From positions 34,142-98,141 of the forward strand of contig CBINGZ010000016.1 of NCBI GenBank assembly GCA_966250335.1: 64,000 nt of DNA. Direction: 5' to 3'. Positions 8,004-16,983 of the stretch are shown here, one piece after another; within the stretch, counting starts at the first letter, position 1, and every line of letters starts with the position of its first letter. A program made the translations under genes and the position numbers. The notes beneath the pieces are model-generated. The model was not told the DNA's origin and did no database searches. It saw only the letters and a list, made by a program, of their open reading frames with translations. The DNA comes from OLB7 sp966250335 (lineage in GTDB: Bacteria; Bacteroidota; Ignavibacteria; OLB7).

Positions 8004-10340
8004 ATGGCAGACAGCAAGGGGAAGGACGGAACAGGAACGGCGGGCAAGGGAGGAGCGCACGCTGCCCCCCCGACCGTGCAGGGAGGGCTGCATGTGGACT
8101 CGGTTCACGCCGGGCTGCGCGAAACGGCCGACAGGCTGGCGCGGCGGATGCATGAGATCATATCGTTCGAGATCGAGACGGGAGCACACGGCGTCCCCCC
8201 CGTTCCCGTTCCGTTCGAGAAGCTTCCGGACGCGGAGCATGAGCGGCTGATCATGAGCGCGATGGAGACGCTGATCGGCGTCCTCGCCCTTGAACAGCAG
8301 CCCGCCCCCGGAAACGGCACGGCCCATGAGCAGCCCACCGTCCGCGACGAAGATGTCGTCGCCGTGCTTGAACATTTCAAGGACCCCAACGCAAGCCTCG
8401 CCTCCCTCCTCACCCTCTGGCGCGCCCGCAAGCTGGAACGCTGGTCGCGCGCCCCGGATGTCTACCGATCGCTCGCACGGAAGATCCTCGAACTCGGCGA
8501 ACCGCTTCTGGCCTACGACGTCGTCGCCGAGGCGCTCGGCTACTGGCCGACCGACGTCCGCATACGCCAGCTTCATGCCCTTGCGCTCTCGCGCAGCGGC
8601 GCGACCAACAAGGCGAACAACGTCCTCCGCCAGCTCTACGCCGAGGGGAACACCGACGAGGAGACGCTCGGCCTTCTGGCCCGCACCTACAAGGATCTCT
8701 GGTCGCAGGCGGTGACCGACGAGGAGAAGGAGTATCAGCTCACGAAGGCTCTGGAGACCTACGCCACGTCGTACGACCACACCGGCGGCTACTACGCCGG
8801 CATCAACGTCGCCACGATGGCGCTCCTTGCGGGGCAGACCGCCAGGGCGCGCAAGGTGGCGCGCGAGGTTCACGACGCATGTCTGGCGGAGATCAAGCAG
8901 ACGGAAGATCCCAACGCGAGATACTGGCCGGTCGCCACCATCGCCGAGGCGGCCCTGATCCTGAACGAACTGGGGCAGGCGGGCGAATGGTACGCGGAGG
9001 CGGCCCGGCTGGGGAAGGGGAAGTACGGGAAGCTCAACTCCACGCGGCGCAACGCCTGGCTCATCCTCGATTATCTCGGAATCGATCGCCATATGATCGG
9101 GCGGCACTTTCAGATCCCGAAGGTCGTGGTCTTCGCCGGGCATATGATCGACAAACTGCATCGCCCCACGCCGCGATTTCCCAACAGACTGGAACGCCCC
9201 GTCGCCGACGCCATCGCCGAACGGCTCGTCAAGCTCGACGCCTATCTCGGCTATTCGTCGGCCGCCTGCGGGTCCGACATCATCTTCCTGGAGACGCTGC
9301 TGAACCGCGGCGGCGAAGCTCATATCGTACTCCCATACAACAGGAAGCGTTTCTCCACCGAAAGCGTGGAGATCGTCCCCGGCCTGGGATGGGGAGAGAG
9401 GTTCGACCACGTGCTGGAACGGGCGACCGAGGTCCTGACCGCCTCCGAGCAGAAGATGCGCGGCGGGAGCATGTCGTACGAGTACACCAACCTTCTGATC
9501 CACGGCCTTGCCAGCATGCGCGCCGAACAGCTCCAGACCGAACTGGTCTGCGTTTCGGTGTGGGACGGCAAGGAAGGAGACGGCCCCGGAGGGACGGCGA
9601 GCATCGTCGACCACTGGAAGCGGGCGGGTCGCCATGTGGAGGTGATCAACATGGAGGAGATCCTCCAGAAGCACGACAGGATCGAGCTTCGGTCGGATAC
9701 CCCGGAGCCGGTCGTCGCCGAGCCTGAGCCCCAGGCCGACACGGCGGCTCAGGACCACGATTTCGACATCTACTCGGAGCTCTCCGCGGAGATCATCGCC
9801 ATCCTCTTCGCCGACGCCGTGAACTTCAGCAAGCTCTCGGAGGATGAGCTTCCGCGCTTCGTCAGCCATTTCCTCGGGGAGATCGGCGAGATCACCAAGA
9901 CATCGGACCATGCGCCGATCATGAAGAACACCTGGGGGGACGGACTCTATCTGGTGTTCGATTCGGTGAGGAATGCCGGCATGTTCGCGCTCGAGCTCTA
10001 CGACCGCGTCTGCAACACCAACTGGGGGACGCGCGGGCTGCCGGAGGGGCTGAACCTTCGGATCGCCCTTCATGCCGGTCCCGTCTATTCCTGCATCGAC
10101 CCGGTGACCGGCAGACCGAACTATATCGGAACCCATATCAACCACGCGGCCCGCATCGAGCCGGTGACCCCGCCGGGGGAGGTCTACGCAAGCCAGGCGT
10201 TCGCGGCGCTCGCGGCGGCCCAGCGGGTGGTCGACTTCACATGCGACTATGTGGGGCAGACGCCGCTCGCCAAGGAGCACGGCACCTTCCCGACCTACCT
10301 GCTCCGACGGGCTCTGGAGCCGGGGCAACGGATTCTGTAG
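8004..10340 (+). CDS. TPR (TRAFs-binding/DUF4071-like) - SLOG-like - class III nucleotide cyclase fusion
   Basis: A 778-residue cytoplasmic protein without signal peptide or membrane segment. Residues about 115-370 are TPR-like helices resembling the DUF4071 'TRAFs-binding' region. Residues about 372-550 resemble a Rossmann-type SLOG nucleotide-binding domain (VVVFAGHMIDK, GYSSAACGSDIIFLE, AHIVLPYNRKRF). Residues about 592-770 are a class III cyclase homology domain. Metal-binding Asp604 (LFADAVNFS) and Asp646 (NTWGDGLYLVF) and the Asn713/Arg717 pair (INHAAR) are present. The two purine-specifying positions, canonically Lys and Asp or Thr, are Asn642 and Asn706. It probably makes or senses a nucleotide signal in response to a ligand bound by SLOG. 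The product cannot be named, and residue register was judged by eye. Confidence 0.85.
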   Translation: MADSKGKDGTGTAGKGGAHAAPPTVQGGLHVDSVHAGLRETADRLARRMHEIISFEIETGAHGVPPVPVPFEKLPDAEHERLIMSAMETLIGVLALEQQPAPGNGTAHEQPTVRDEDVVAVLEHFKDPNASLASLLTLWRARKLERWSRAPDVYRSLARKILELGEPLLAYDVVAEALGYWPTDVRIRQLHALALSRSGATNKANNVLRQLYAEGNTDEETLGLLARTYKDLWSQAVTDEEKEYQLTKALETYATSYDHTGGYYAGINVATMALLAGQTARARKVAREVHDACLAEIKQTEDPNARYWPVATIAEAALILNELGQAGEWYAEAARLGKGKYGKLNSTRRNAWLILDYLGIDRHMIGRHFQIPKVVVFAGHMIDKLHRPTPRFPNRLERPVADAIAERLVKLDAYLGYSSAACGSDIIFLETLLNRGGEAHIVLPYNRKRFSTESVEIVPGLGWGERFDHVLERATEVLTASEQKMRGGSMSYEYTNLLIHGLASMRAEQLQTELVCVSVWDGKEGDGPGGTASIVDHWKRAGRHVEVINMEEILQKHDRIELRSDTPEPVVAEPEPQADTAAQDHDFDIYSELSAEIIAILFADAVNFSKLSEDELPRFVSHFLGEIGEITKTSDHAPIMKNTWGDGLYLVFDSVRNAGMFALELYDRVCNTNWGTRGLPEGLNLRIALHAGPVYSCIDPVTGRPNYIGTHINHAARIEPVTPPGEVYASQAFAALAAAQRVVDFTCDYVGQTPLAKEHGTFPTYLLRRALEPGQRIL

Positions 10341-10437
10341 GGAGTCGACGGGGTCCGCTAACTTTTTTCCGTCTCCTTCGTTCTCTCTGACGATACGGAC
10401 GGAGCCGCGTCATCCCGGCGGTACGTGTGCATCCACG

Positions 10438-10480
10438 AAGGCGTATGTCGAGAGCTCGACATGCGCCTTTGTCGTTCTTT
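10438..10480 (+). terminator. Rho-independent terminator after the cyclase gene
   Basis: A near-perfect inverted repeat (AAGGCGTATGTCGAG / CTCGACATGCGCCTT, one mismatch) at 10438-10469 is followed by the T-rich stretch TGTCGTTCTTT. It separates the cyclase gene from the lipoprotein at 10499. Confidence 0.75.
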
Positions 10481-10486
10481 CCGTCG

Positions 10487-10494
10487 TAACTTCG
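10487..10494 (+). promoter_or_regulatory. -7 promoter element abutting the start of the next lipoprotein gene
   Basis: TAACTTCG matches TAnnTTtG with one mismatch and ends 4 nt before ATG 10499. The transcript would therefore be leaderless or nearly so. TTTG lies 15 nt upstream, shorter than the usual 19-21 spacer. Confidence 0.4.
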
Positions 10495-10498
10495 CCCG

Positions 10499-11380
10499 AT
10501 GAACCGATATCCCCGTTCCCTCGACAGAATCAACTATATCGTACTGGGCGCCGTCCTCCTCCTTGCCTCCTGCGAGGAGTTGCCGAAGGAGACGCCTGAT
10601 CCGAAGAGCGCCGCCGATACTGCCGCGAACAGTGCGGCGACCCCGGCGAGCGTCGATTCAACGGAGATCAACTTCGCCGATCTTCTCTTCGCCGATCAGA
10701 CGATCGACCGGCTGATCGGCCCCGGAATCGTTCCCGATCCTTATTCGGACGACTGGCAGGCGCGATTCGCCTATATCCGCTACCTCACCGGCGTCGGAAG
10801 AGAGGTGACGGCGAAGGAGGAGTTGAGAAAGGTCCTCCAGATGCCGAACCTCGAAACCAGGGTACGCCTTCTGGCGTGGAAGGCGCTCCGCGATCTGGGG
10901 GAACGTCCCCCCGCCTCCCTGGCCGACGACGTTCAGGGGATGGTGCTCCAGGTGGGTGTGGGGAACGGCGTCGACTTCCTGGCCGCCTATGCCGACGGGA
11001 GCGCCCGCTACATCAACAAGACCGGCGCCGTCGTCGTCTGGGACGGCACCAATCCGAAGAACAGGGGGCTGATCGATCGCTATCTCGCATCGGGTCGGGA
11101 GGTGGTAGGCAAGACGCGGGCCGCCAGACGGGGACCGCTCCCCGACGACCAGCGGCTGCATGTGACCGCCCTCACCTTCGCCGGCACGCACACCATCGAC
11201 TTCGACATCCGAACCCTCGACTCCACGCCGGAGGCCGCCGCCGCCTTCAACACCGGCACGGAGCTGATGCAGGCGCTGCTGAAGGAGGTGCAGCAGCAGG
11301 TCCAGGCGGACACGGCGTCGGGAATATCGGATTCCGTGCAGACCGAGCCGGAGGCTCCCGAAGGGACTTCCGGACGCTGA
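10499..11380 (+). CDS. Lipoprotein of unknown function
   Basis: A 293-residue protein with a lipoprotein signal (YIVLGAVLLLASC, lipobox Cys25). A low-complexity Ala/Asp/Ser/Thr linker follows to about residue 55. The rest is a soluble domain beginning with helical sequence (YIRYLTGVGREVTAKEELRKVL) and then an alpha/beta region (FLAAYADGSARYINKTGAVVVWD, LHVTALTFAGTHTIDFDI). It ends in an acidic Ser/Glu-rich tail. I recognise no family. The helical part could be HEAT/TPR-like, judging from its spacing only. It is convergent with the papain-fold lipoprotein gene, 12 nt away. Confidence 0.75.
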   Translation: MNRYPRSLDRINYIVLGAVLLLASCEELPKETPDPKSAADTAANSAATPASVDSTEINFADLLFADQTIDRLIGPGIVPDPYSDDWQARFAYIRYLTGVGREVTAKEELRKVLQMPNLETRVRLLAWKALRDLGERPPASLADDVQGMVLQVGVGNGVDFLAAYADGSARYINKTGAVVVWDGTNPKNRGLIDRYLASGREVVGKTRAARRGPLPDDQRLHVTALTFAGTHTIDFDIRTLDSTPEAAAAFNTGTELMQALLKEVQQQVQADTASGISDSVQTEPEAPEGTSGR

Positions 11381-11392
11381 CCGCCGCGTCGG

Positions 11393-13342
11393 TCATTTCG
11401 GATAATGAAAACTCCCGGTCACCTGCAGGTCCACGAACTGCGTTGTCGACATGTTCAGATAACGACGCATGCGGAACTCGAAGACCCCGGCGAATCCGTC
11501 GCTCCCCCATTTCGTGATCGTCACCTCCCCGAAATCGAGAATCATCCTGGGATTTTCGTCGTCGGGATCAAAGTAGAAGACGCTGTCCGATCCACGCGGA
11601 AAATAGGTTCCGGGTCCGCTGATATGCCGGACAACCATCGAGAGGAAGCGTGAGGCCGGAGCAGAAACGTTGAGTTGCAACATGCTGTCCGCCTGGTGGA
11701 AGAGAAACGTGGGACTGATGGCGGGATTCGTATACTGTTCGACACCATCTTCCTTCAACGACATGAAGAGTTTTCCGTTCGGCGGAGGCATGTAGAACGG
11801 ATGTTGACTCGGGGTTTCGACGTTCACCCAGGTGAAGCCGACCCACTGCAGCTTGTCGTCCATGACATGGATGCCGACCCGTTTCGTCCCGGCCGGCAAC
11901 TGCACGGCGCTTCCCACCCGTTTCAGCAATACTCCCTGCTCGTTGTACACCTCCCAGTCCTCGCTGAACCCTACCCCGCGCACGCTCACCGAAAGTCGGC
12001 CGTCGGGAACCTTGAACCCGTCGGTCAGCGGCACGAACTCCACATTCTCGTTGAGCGCATGCAGCGAGTAATCGGGGAAGATCCCCTTCCCGATCGTTCC
12101 GGCATCGAACTCCTTCCATCGTGACGCGGGGGTGTTCCAGTCCACCAGCGACGTCAATCCCAGGTAGTAGAACTCGGTGAAGAGTTCATCCAGCTTCTTC
12201 GCGTTGGAGCCGGAGTTGTACGGGAGGAACTCCCCTGTCGCATTGTCGAACCGCACGCGGCGTTTCGTGTCGCCGGGGAAGTTCGGATCGGCGACCTCGA
12301 GCTCATCTCCTCTGACCCCGTAGACGATCATCGCATGTTCCTTGCCGCCGGCGCTCTTCATGCCGATGAAGGCGGGCTTCTTCGACCCGCGCAGATTGTA
12401 GGTGAAGGCATTGAAGGCGGCGCGGTCGGTCAGCACGAACTTCTGCGCGATAAGGCCGAACAGATCGACCATGTTCAGGCTGTTGCGGTCTCGCTGCAGC
12501 ACATTGCAGAGCGTATAGCCCTTGACATCGTCCTGCCACAATGTCGGGGTCTTGCGCGTGCCGTCGTTGTCGTAGCGGCCGTAAAGGGACCGTTCTCCCC
12601 TTGCCTTGCGCTCGGTGAAATAGTAGATCGCGGCGATCGACTGCCCCTCGCACTGCCCTTCCGGCGAGAGATGAGAGCCGAGGTTCTCGAACTGCCAGTC
12701 GTCGATGCCCGGACGAAAGTCCGACGCGTACGGGCTCTTCCGCAGCTTGTTTTCATCGATCGAGCTGATAACGATCTTCGATTCATCGTCATCCGCCGCC
12801 CCGACCGCCCTTCTGCCGAAGGCGGGAAGAGCGGAATACGAGAAGCTCCGGAGCATGACCGTCACATGGTCCGATGTCGATTCCATCAGCGGCGCCCCTT
12901 CGAGTTCCCCCGTCTTCCGGTTGTAGAGGAACGCCATCGCGAAATGCCCCTCGGGAACCTTCACCGGGATGGTGAGGGTCATCGGCCTGTCGGCATACCC
13001 TCCGCCGTTCGAGATCGTGATGAGAGGGGTAAGAAATGTGAAGTCCGCACCGAACTCATGGCTGATGATCGGCGCCGTGGAGACCCGAACGGTACGCGGG
13101 TCGGGATACGAGCCCTCCGGCACCTCGATCGTCAGCCCGTCGAGCGAGTCTCCGGACCTCTCGACAACGAGAATGCCGCCGAGGGGCGGGATCGTCTTCG
13201 ACGCAACCTTGACATCGGGACCGGTCACGATATTGTTCGATCCGGGACCGACCGGGTTGGAGCCGCAGCCGACGGAGATCAGGGAGATCGACAGGAGAGC
13301 CCCGAGGAGAAGCGGGATCGGGAAGGAAGGATGACGTTTCAT
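11393..13342 (-). CDS. Lipoprotein with ZU5-like and papain-fold (C39-like) domains
   Basis: A 649-residue lipoprotein. I start at ATG 13342, which opens MKRHPSFPIPLLLG and leads to lipobox Cys26. Residues about 45-175 form a beta domain resembling ZU5/IPT-type regions (LGGILVVERSGDSLDGLTIE). Residues about 222-400 look like a papain-fold cysteine peptidase: Cys231 in EGQCEGQS, His336 in GKEHAMIVYGV and Asp352 in LEVADPNFPG are placed as the catalytic triad. The last 250 residues are beta-rich and unrecognised. A -7-like TATGTTGT lies at 13437-13430. It could be a surface-anchored peptidase, amidase or transglutaminase-like enzyme; activity is inferred from residue placement only. Confidence 0.75.
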   Translation of the reverse strand: MKRHPSFPIPLLLGALLSISLISVGCGSNPVGPGSNNIVTGPDVKVASKTIPPLGGILVVERSGDSLDGLTIEVPEGSYPDPRTVRVSTAPIISHEFGADFTFLTPLITISNGGGYADRPMTLTIPVKVPEGHFAMAFLYNRKTGELEGAPLMESTSDHVTVMLRSFSYSALPAFGRRAVGAADDDESKIVISSIDENKLRKSPYASDFRPGIDDWQFENLGSHLSPEGQCEGQSIAAIYYFTERKARGERSLYGRYDNDGTRKTPTLWQDDVKGYTLCNVLQRDRNSLNMVDLFGLIAQKFVLTDRAAFNAFTYNLRGSKKPAFIGMKSAGGKEHAMIVYGVRGDELEVADPNFPGDTKRRVRFDNATGEFLPYNSGSNAKKLDELFTEFYYLGLTSLVDWNTPASRWKEFDAGTIGKGIFPDYSLHALNENVEFVPLTDGFKVPDGRLSVSVRGVGFSEDWEVYNEQGVLLKRVGSAVQLPAGTKRVGIHVMDDKLQWVGFTWVNVETPSQHPFYMPPPNGKLFMSLKEDGVEQYTNPAISPTFLFHQADSMLQLNVSAPASRFLSMVVRHISGPGTYFPRGSDSVFYFDPDDENPRMILDFGEVTITKWGSDGFAGVFEFRMRRYLNMSTTQFVDLQVTGSFHYPK

Positions 13343-13483
13343 GGCCGGTCCGTTGTATCGGTTGAGATCGGAGAAGCCGCCACACAGGAGCCGCCTGCGC
13401 ACACCCTTCGGAGCATGAAGGGAACGGCGACAACATAGAGAAATTTTCCGCTCGGCAGGGAGCGGAACGGCCCGGAACCGCGC

Positions 13484-13523
13484 ATAAAAAGGGGCGGCTC
13501 GAACATTCGAGCCACCCCTTTTT
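13484..13523 (-). terminator. Strong bidirectional rho-independent terminator
   Basis: AAAAAGGGG-C-GGCTCGA and TCGAGCC-A-CCCCTTTTT form a long stem with one mismatch and loop ACAT, flanked by A and T tracts. It ends the CX6C lipoprotein transcript 28 nt after its stop. Confidence 0.85.
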
Positions 13524-13551
13524 ATTCCTGATCGATATGATTATGATATCT

Positions 13552-14220
13552 CTACTGTGGATGTATTCCTGCTTCGAGTTTGAGATGATTCCACAACTGC
13601 ACCTGCTCGGGCGTGAGCACGGAGGTCGCGCAGGCATCCAGACCATCCATGCATGATTCGACATCTCTGCGAAGATCGCCGCCAAGGGTCCCCATCCTCG
13701 CATAGAACTGTGTCATATACTCCATGCGCAGCCGTGCGGCCTGGTCTTCCTTCATCAGTCCGGCCTGGACGTCGGCATGAAGTTTCATATTGAACTGAAT
13801 CATCGAGTCCTGCATCATTCTGCGATCCATCACGAAATTCCGGCTTGCATCCAGCGCGCAGTCGCGCTGCTGCACGAAGCATTTCATGATATGATCGCGC
13901 TGTTCCACCGACAGGTTCATCTGCATGAAGACACGCGCGTAGGAATTGAGGCTCAGATAGACGGACGCCTCGGCGGCGACCGGGGTGACCTCGCCCGGTA
14001 TCACCTTCGCCTCGATGCTGTCCATCATGACGGCATCGAATACCGGGACCTCTTCCAGAACGCGGTCCAGTTCCGTCATATTGATCCTGTATGCGGCAAA
14101 CTGATCGTTCACCGACACATCGAGTCTTTCAGGTCCTACCGGAGCCGTCTCGGTGCAACCCGAGATAAGCCCGGCGATAAGAATGGCGGCTGTTCCAAAC
14201 GGAACGAAACGAGTTTTCAT
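13552..14220 (-). CDS. CX6C-family periplasmic lipoprotein, paralogue of the 4738 gene
   Basis: A 222-residue lipoprotein (signal AAILIAGLISGC, lipobox Cys22). The C-terminal half (about 95-215) aligns without gaps over the cysteine region with the lipoprotein at 4738-5532. It has a first LSVEQ helix, CFVQQRDC (C114/C121), 68 residues of helix, then CMDGLDAC (C190/C197) and a closing LTPEQ helix. Cysteine number and spacing are identical; the rest is strongly diverged and Met-rich. It lacks the charged linker of its paralogue. AGGGGAG lies 8 nt before the ATG. It is a monocistronic gene with its own terminator. A stress-chaperone-like role (Spy/CpxP analogy) is speculation. Confidence 0.8.
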   Translation of the reverse strand: MKTRFVPFGTAAILIAGLISGCTETAPVGPERLDVSVNDQFAAYRINMTELDRVLEEVPVFDAVMMDSIEAKVIPGEVTPVAAEASVYLSLNSYARVFMQMNLSVEQRDHIMKCFVQQRDCALDASRNFVMDRRMMQDSMIQFNMKLHADVQAGLMKEDQAARLRMEYMTQFYARMGTLGGDLRRDVESCMDGLDACATSVLTPEQVQLWNHLKLEAGIHPQ

Positions 14221-14437
14221 TGTCGTTCTCCCCTAACTGTAATCGTTGAATTTCAATAGGATAATAAAGGGCATCCCGGGCGTACCGGTGTAGAATCGTA
14301 CAACGAAATAATCGATTTCTCCTGTTCTGCTATGTGGTTCGGTTCAGCGGCTCCTCCACGGGTCACTTGGAACAACACATCCGAAGACGACGGGAATTCC
14401 CGTTCCGGGAGGGGGAAATGTAAAGAGCTGTACGGGG

Positions 14438-16018
14438 TCATCTTCCCCGCACGATCCTCATCTCGATCCGTCTGTTGACGGCGTTGCGACGGCTCCGTTC
14501 GGCTTCGTCCAGACCGTAGACATCGTAGATCGGCCGGCTCTCCCCGAACGGGGTCGCCACGATCCGCTCGGGGGAGAGACGGGGAAGCCTCCGGAGCAGA
14601 TACGACCTGACCTCATCGGCGCGACTGGCCGAGAGCCGCCAGTTGTACTCATCCTCACCGCGCACGTCGGTATGACCGTCGATGAAGACCGTCAGATCGC
14701 GATTGATCTCCATGTACGGTCCCAGCCGCGCCGCCAGATGATCCAGTTCCTCGCGATAGTACGACTGGATCTCCCACCGGGCCGATTCGAACTTCACCGG
14801 CACCGGCTGAATCACATCGCACCAGGTGCCGACCGGGGAAACCCAGATCGTATCGACCCTCTCGTCCGGCACGCCGTCGCGATCGATGATGACGGTGGCG
14901 CCGGAATATCCCGGCTCGATAGGAACGACGGAATACTCCCCCGGGGGAAGCTGCAGCACCAGCGAACCGGTTCCGTCGTCGCTCCGGGCAAGGGGCGCAC
15001 GGCGTCCGGTGACGGTCTCGTAGATGTCGACCCCGGCGCCGAACGGGGCACGCCGCGAACAGTCGTAGACGATGAACCGGCGGAGCAGCGAGCTGTACGG
15101 CGGTGAGGGATTCGGGGTAACCGAATAGATATCGAGATCGCGGCCGTAGTTCTTCCGGTTGGTGGCGAAGTAGGCGCGCGAGCTGTCGACGGCATGGTAG
15201 AAACAGTCGTCGTAGATCGAGTTCACTTCAGGCACGACCGCCGGGAATCCCGCCGTCAGCCCGCCGTCCGGAGTGACTGCGATATCGACGCGATAGATAT
15301 CGAACCCTCCCGGACCGCGCAGCGCCGTGCTGTTGCTGGCGAAGTAGAGGGTCCGGTTATCGGGGGCGATCATCGGGGATATCTCGTCACCTGATGTGTT
15401 GACGGCGGCGCCGGCGTTCCGGGGAGCCGTCCAGTCGCCCCGGTAGGTGTCGTAGGTGGAGTACCAGAGATCGATCCCCCCGACCCCTCCCCCTCTGCTG
15501 CTGGCGAAGAAGAGGAGCGTTCCGTCGCCCGATATCGAGGGATGGGAATCCCATGCGCTCGAGTTCATGGCGGACCACGGCTGCGGCGCGTCCCACCCGC
15601 CGCGCCGGCGAACCGATGTGTAGAGATCGGTCCTGTCGTCGGCCGCCCCCGCCCCTCCCGCTGCCGCAAACGTCAGCCGGGGAGTGCGCCAGCTCACGGC
15701 GCCCGCATACCGTGCCGCGTTGATCGCCCCCTCCAGCGGACGCCCCTCTCCCACTCCGCTCCGGAGAATATCGGCCGTCATGATCGTCTGCCTGTCGTCC
15801 CCCGATGTATAGCCGACGCTCTGCGTCGTGTACCAGAGGCGCGGCGGCACCGACGGTTCGTAGAAGGGGGCGAAGTCGTTCCCCGGCGTATTTATCGCAT
15901 CGAGACTTGCAATGACCGGCCCCTGCGGGCGCGCCGCAGTCGGAGCAAGAAGAAGGGCCGCGACCGTCACGATCAGAGCGCGAAGCCGCCCCTGTTGAAA
16001 TATCGCAATCATGTTCAT
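14438..16018 (-). CDS. OmpA-family protein with PD40 beta-propeller repeats
   Basis: A 526-residue exported protein. The start at 16018 overlaps the stop of the upstream barrel gene as ATGA. A longer frame reaching 16888 is open, but its extra sequence is antisense-like and overlaps that gene. The signal peptide is IVTVAALLLAPTAARPQ. PD40/TolB-like propeller blades span about 45-270 (GTLLFFASSRGGGVGGIDLWY, split: TLYFASNSTALRGPGGFDIY). A C-terminal OmpA domain follows (FIDGHTDVRGEDEYNWRLS, RIVATPFGESRPI, RRNAVNRRIEMRI). This architecture is common in Bacteroidota envelope proteins, including those near T9SS/gliding-type loci. It binds peptidoglycan by family inference. Confidence 0.88.
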   Translation of the reverse strand: MNMIAIFQQGRLRALIVTVAALLLAPTAARPQGPVIASLDAINTPGNDFAPFYEPSVPPRLWYTTQSVGYTSGDDRQTIMTADILRSGVGEGRPLEGAINAARYAGAVSWRTPRLTFAAAGGAGAADDRTDLYTSVRRRGGWDAPQPWSAMNSSAWDSHPSISGDGTLLFFASSRGGGVGGIDLWYSTYDTYRGDWTAPRNAGAAVNTSGDEISPMIAPDNRTLYFASNSTALRGPGGFDIYRVDIAVTPDGGLTAGFPAVVPEVNSIYDDCFYHAVDSSRAYFATNRKNYGRDLDIYSVTPNPSPPYSSLLRRFIVYDCSRRAPFGAGVDIYETVTGRRAPLARSDDGTGSLVLQLPPGEYSVVPIEPGYSGATVIIDRDGVPDERVDTIWVSPVGTWCDVIQPVPVKFESARWEIQSYYREELDHLAARLGPYMEINRDLTVFIDGHTDVRGEDEYNWRLSASRADEVRSYLLRRLPRLSPERIVATPFGESRPIYDVYGLDEAERSRRNAVNRRIEMRIVRGR

Positions 16019-16983
16019 AGATCGACGGCGATTCCGACGGTGAACTGTGCGCTGTTCAACGATCGCTCGGAGAAGACGACGTCCGAGGACGTGCCGGTCA
16101 GCTCGCGCGAACGGTCTCCCCCTCCGTCGTCGATTCTGCTCACCTCGTCGTCGGCCACGGGGGTGATCATCAGGTTGTAGCGGAGATCGGCGGTGAACGA
16201 CATCCCCTCCTCGATCGGAATCGCAAGGCCGACGCTCCCCACGATCCCGTAACGAAGGAATGTCGCCTTGGGAGAGACCGTCTTCCGCTGCCGCCTGTTG
16301 AAGACCGTGCCGGGGAAGACTCCGCCGATCGGATATTCTATCACCTCGTTCTCGTCGAACGTCAGATCGGACGCCCGCGAGGCGACGGTCGGTCCGGCGG
16401 AGAGATAGATCGGAGCGCGAAACGGACGCCAGCGGAGAAGGGCCGTAAGGTTGACATACGATACATCGGCGGTATAGGAGTGCCGCACGGCGCCCGGCTG
16501 CACCGTCGCCGGGGTTCCGACGTGAACGTCGTAGGCCCCCGCCTCCCCGACCTTCTCGAACGAATGCCGGGTGTAGGCGATCCCGGTCTGAAGACTCATA
16601 TTCGATTCCGATCCAAAAGGGACTTCCAGATAGCCTCCCACGGTCATCCCCCACCCCGTCCCTTCCGCCAGGTTCTGCAGCGGCGACCCGCTGACGGCGG
16701 GGGCCCATTCGAGCGTCTGGGCGAACTCGCTCCTGTCGACCCCGGCAAAGGCGCCGAGCGTGATCACGGGCCCGCACGCGGCGGCGATCCTGACCGTATC
16801 GACGATCCTCACCGTATCGGGTCGCGGCACCAGCACGTTGTCGCGCCGGATCTGCGCGGCGGCCGCAAGCGCGATCAGCGGTATCCATATCGCGGTAAGA
16901 GAGAGGAGGCGGAAAAGCGTCCCTTCGCTCCCCATCCCGTTCATCGTTCCTGTCGGTTTCATCGAACCTCTCCGAATCATCAT
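16015..16983 (-). CDS. Outer-membrane beta-barrel protein (porin-type), partner of the PD40-OmpA gene
   Basis: A 322-residue exported protein with signal LLSLTAIWIPLIALAAAAQ; Met1, Met2 or Met8 could be the start. The mature part has alternating hydrophobic strands ending in aromatic residues (GWGMTVGGYLEVPFG, YVNLTALLRWRPF, MSFTADLRYNLM). The C-terminal strand SAQFTVGIAVDL is typical of a barrel. This fits the outer-membrane-protein-beta-barrel families of Bacteroidota. The ATGA overlap with the OmpA-type gene implies coupled expression, and the two may form an outer-membrane complex reminiscent of PorP/PorE pairs. That analogy is inference. Confidence 0.8.
   Translation of the reverse strand: MMIRRGSMKPTGTMNGMGSEGTLFRLLSLTAIWIPLIALAAAAQIRRDNVLVPRPDTVRIVDTVRIAAACGPVITLGAFAGVDRSEFAQTLEWAPAVSGSPLQNLAEGTGWGMTVGGYLEVPFGSESNMSLQTGIAYTRHSFEKVGEAGAYDVHVGTPATVQPGAVRHSYTADVSYVNLTALLRWRPFRAPIYLSAGPTVASRASDLTFDENEVIEYPIGGVFPGTVFNRRQRKTVSPKATFLRYGIVGSVGLAIPIEEGMSFTADLRYNLMITPVADDEVSRIDDGGGDRSRELTGTSSDVVFSERSLNSAQFTVGIAVDL

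Noticed and set aside
14438..16888. A single 816-codon minus-strand frame
   Set aside because: The first 290 codons overlap the barrel-protein gene in another frame and are Arg/Asp-rich shadow. The ATGA overlap at 16015-16018 and the signal peptide show that the real gene starts at 16018.
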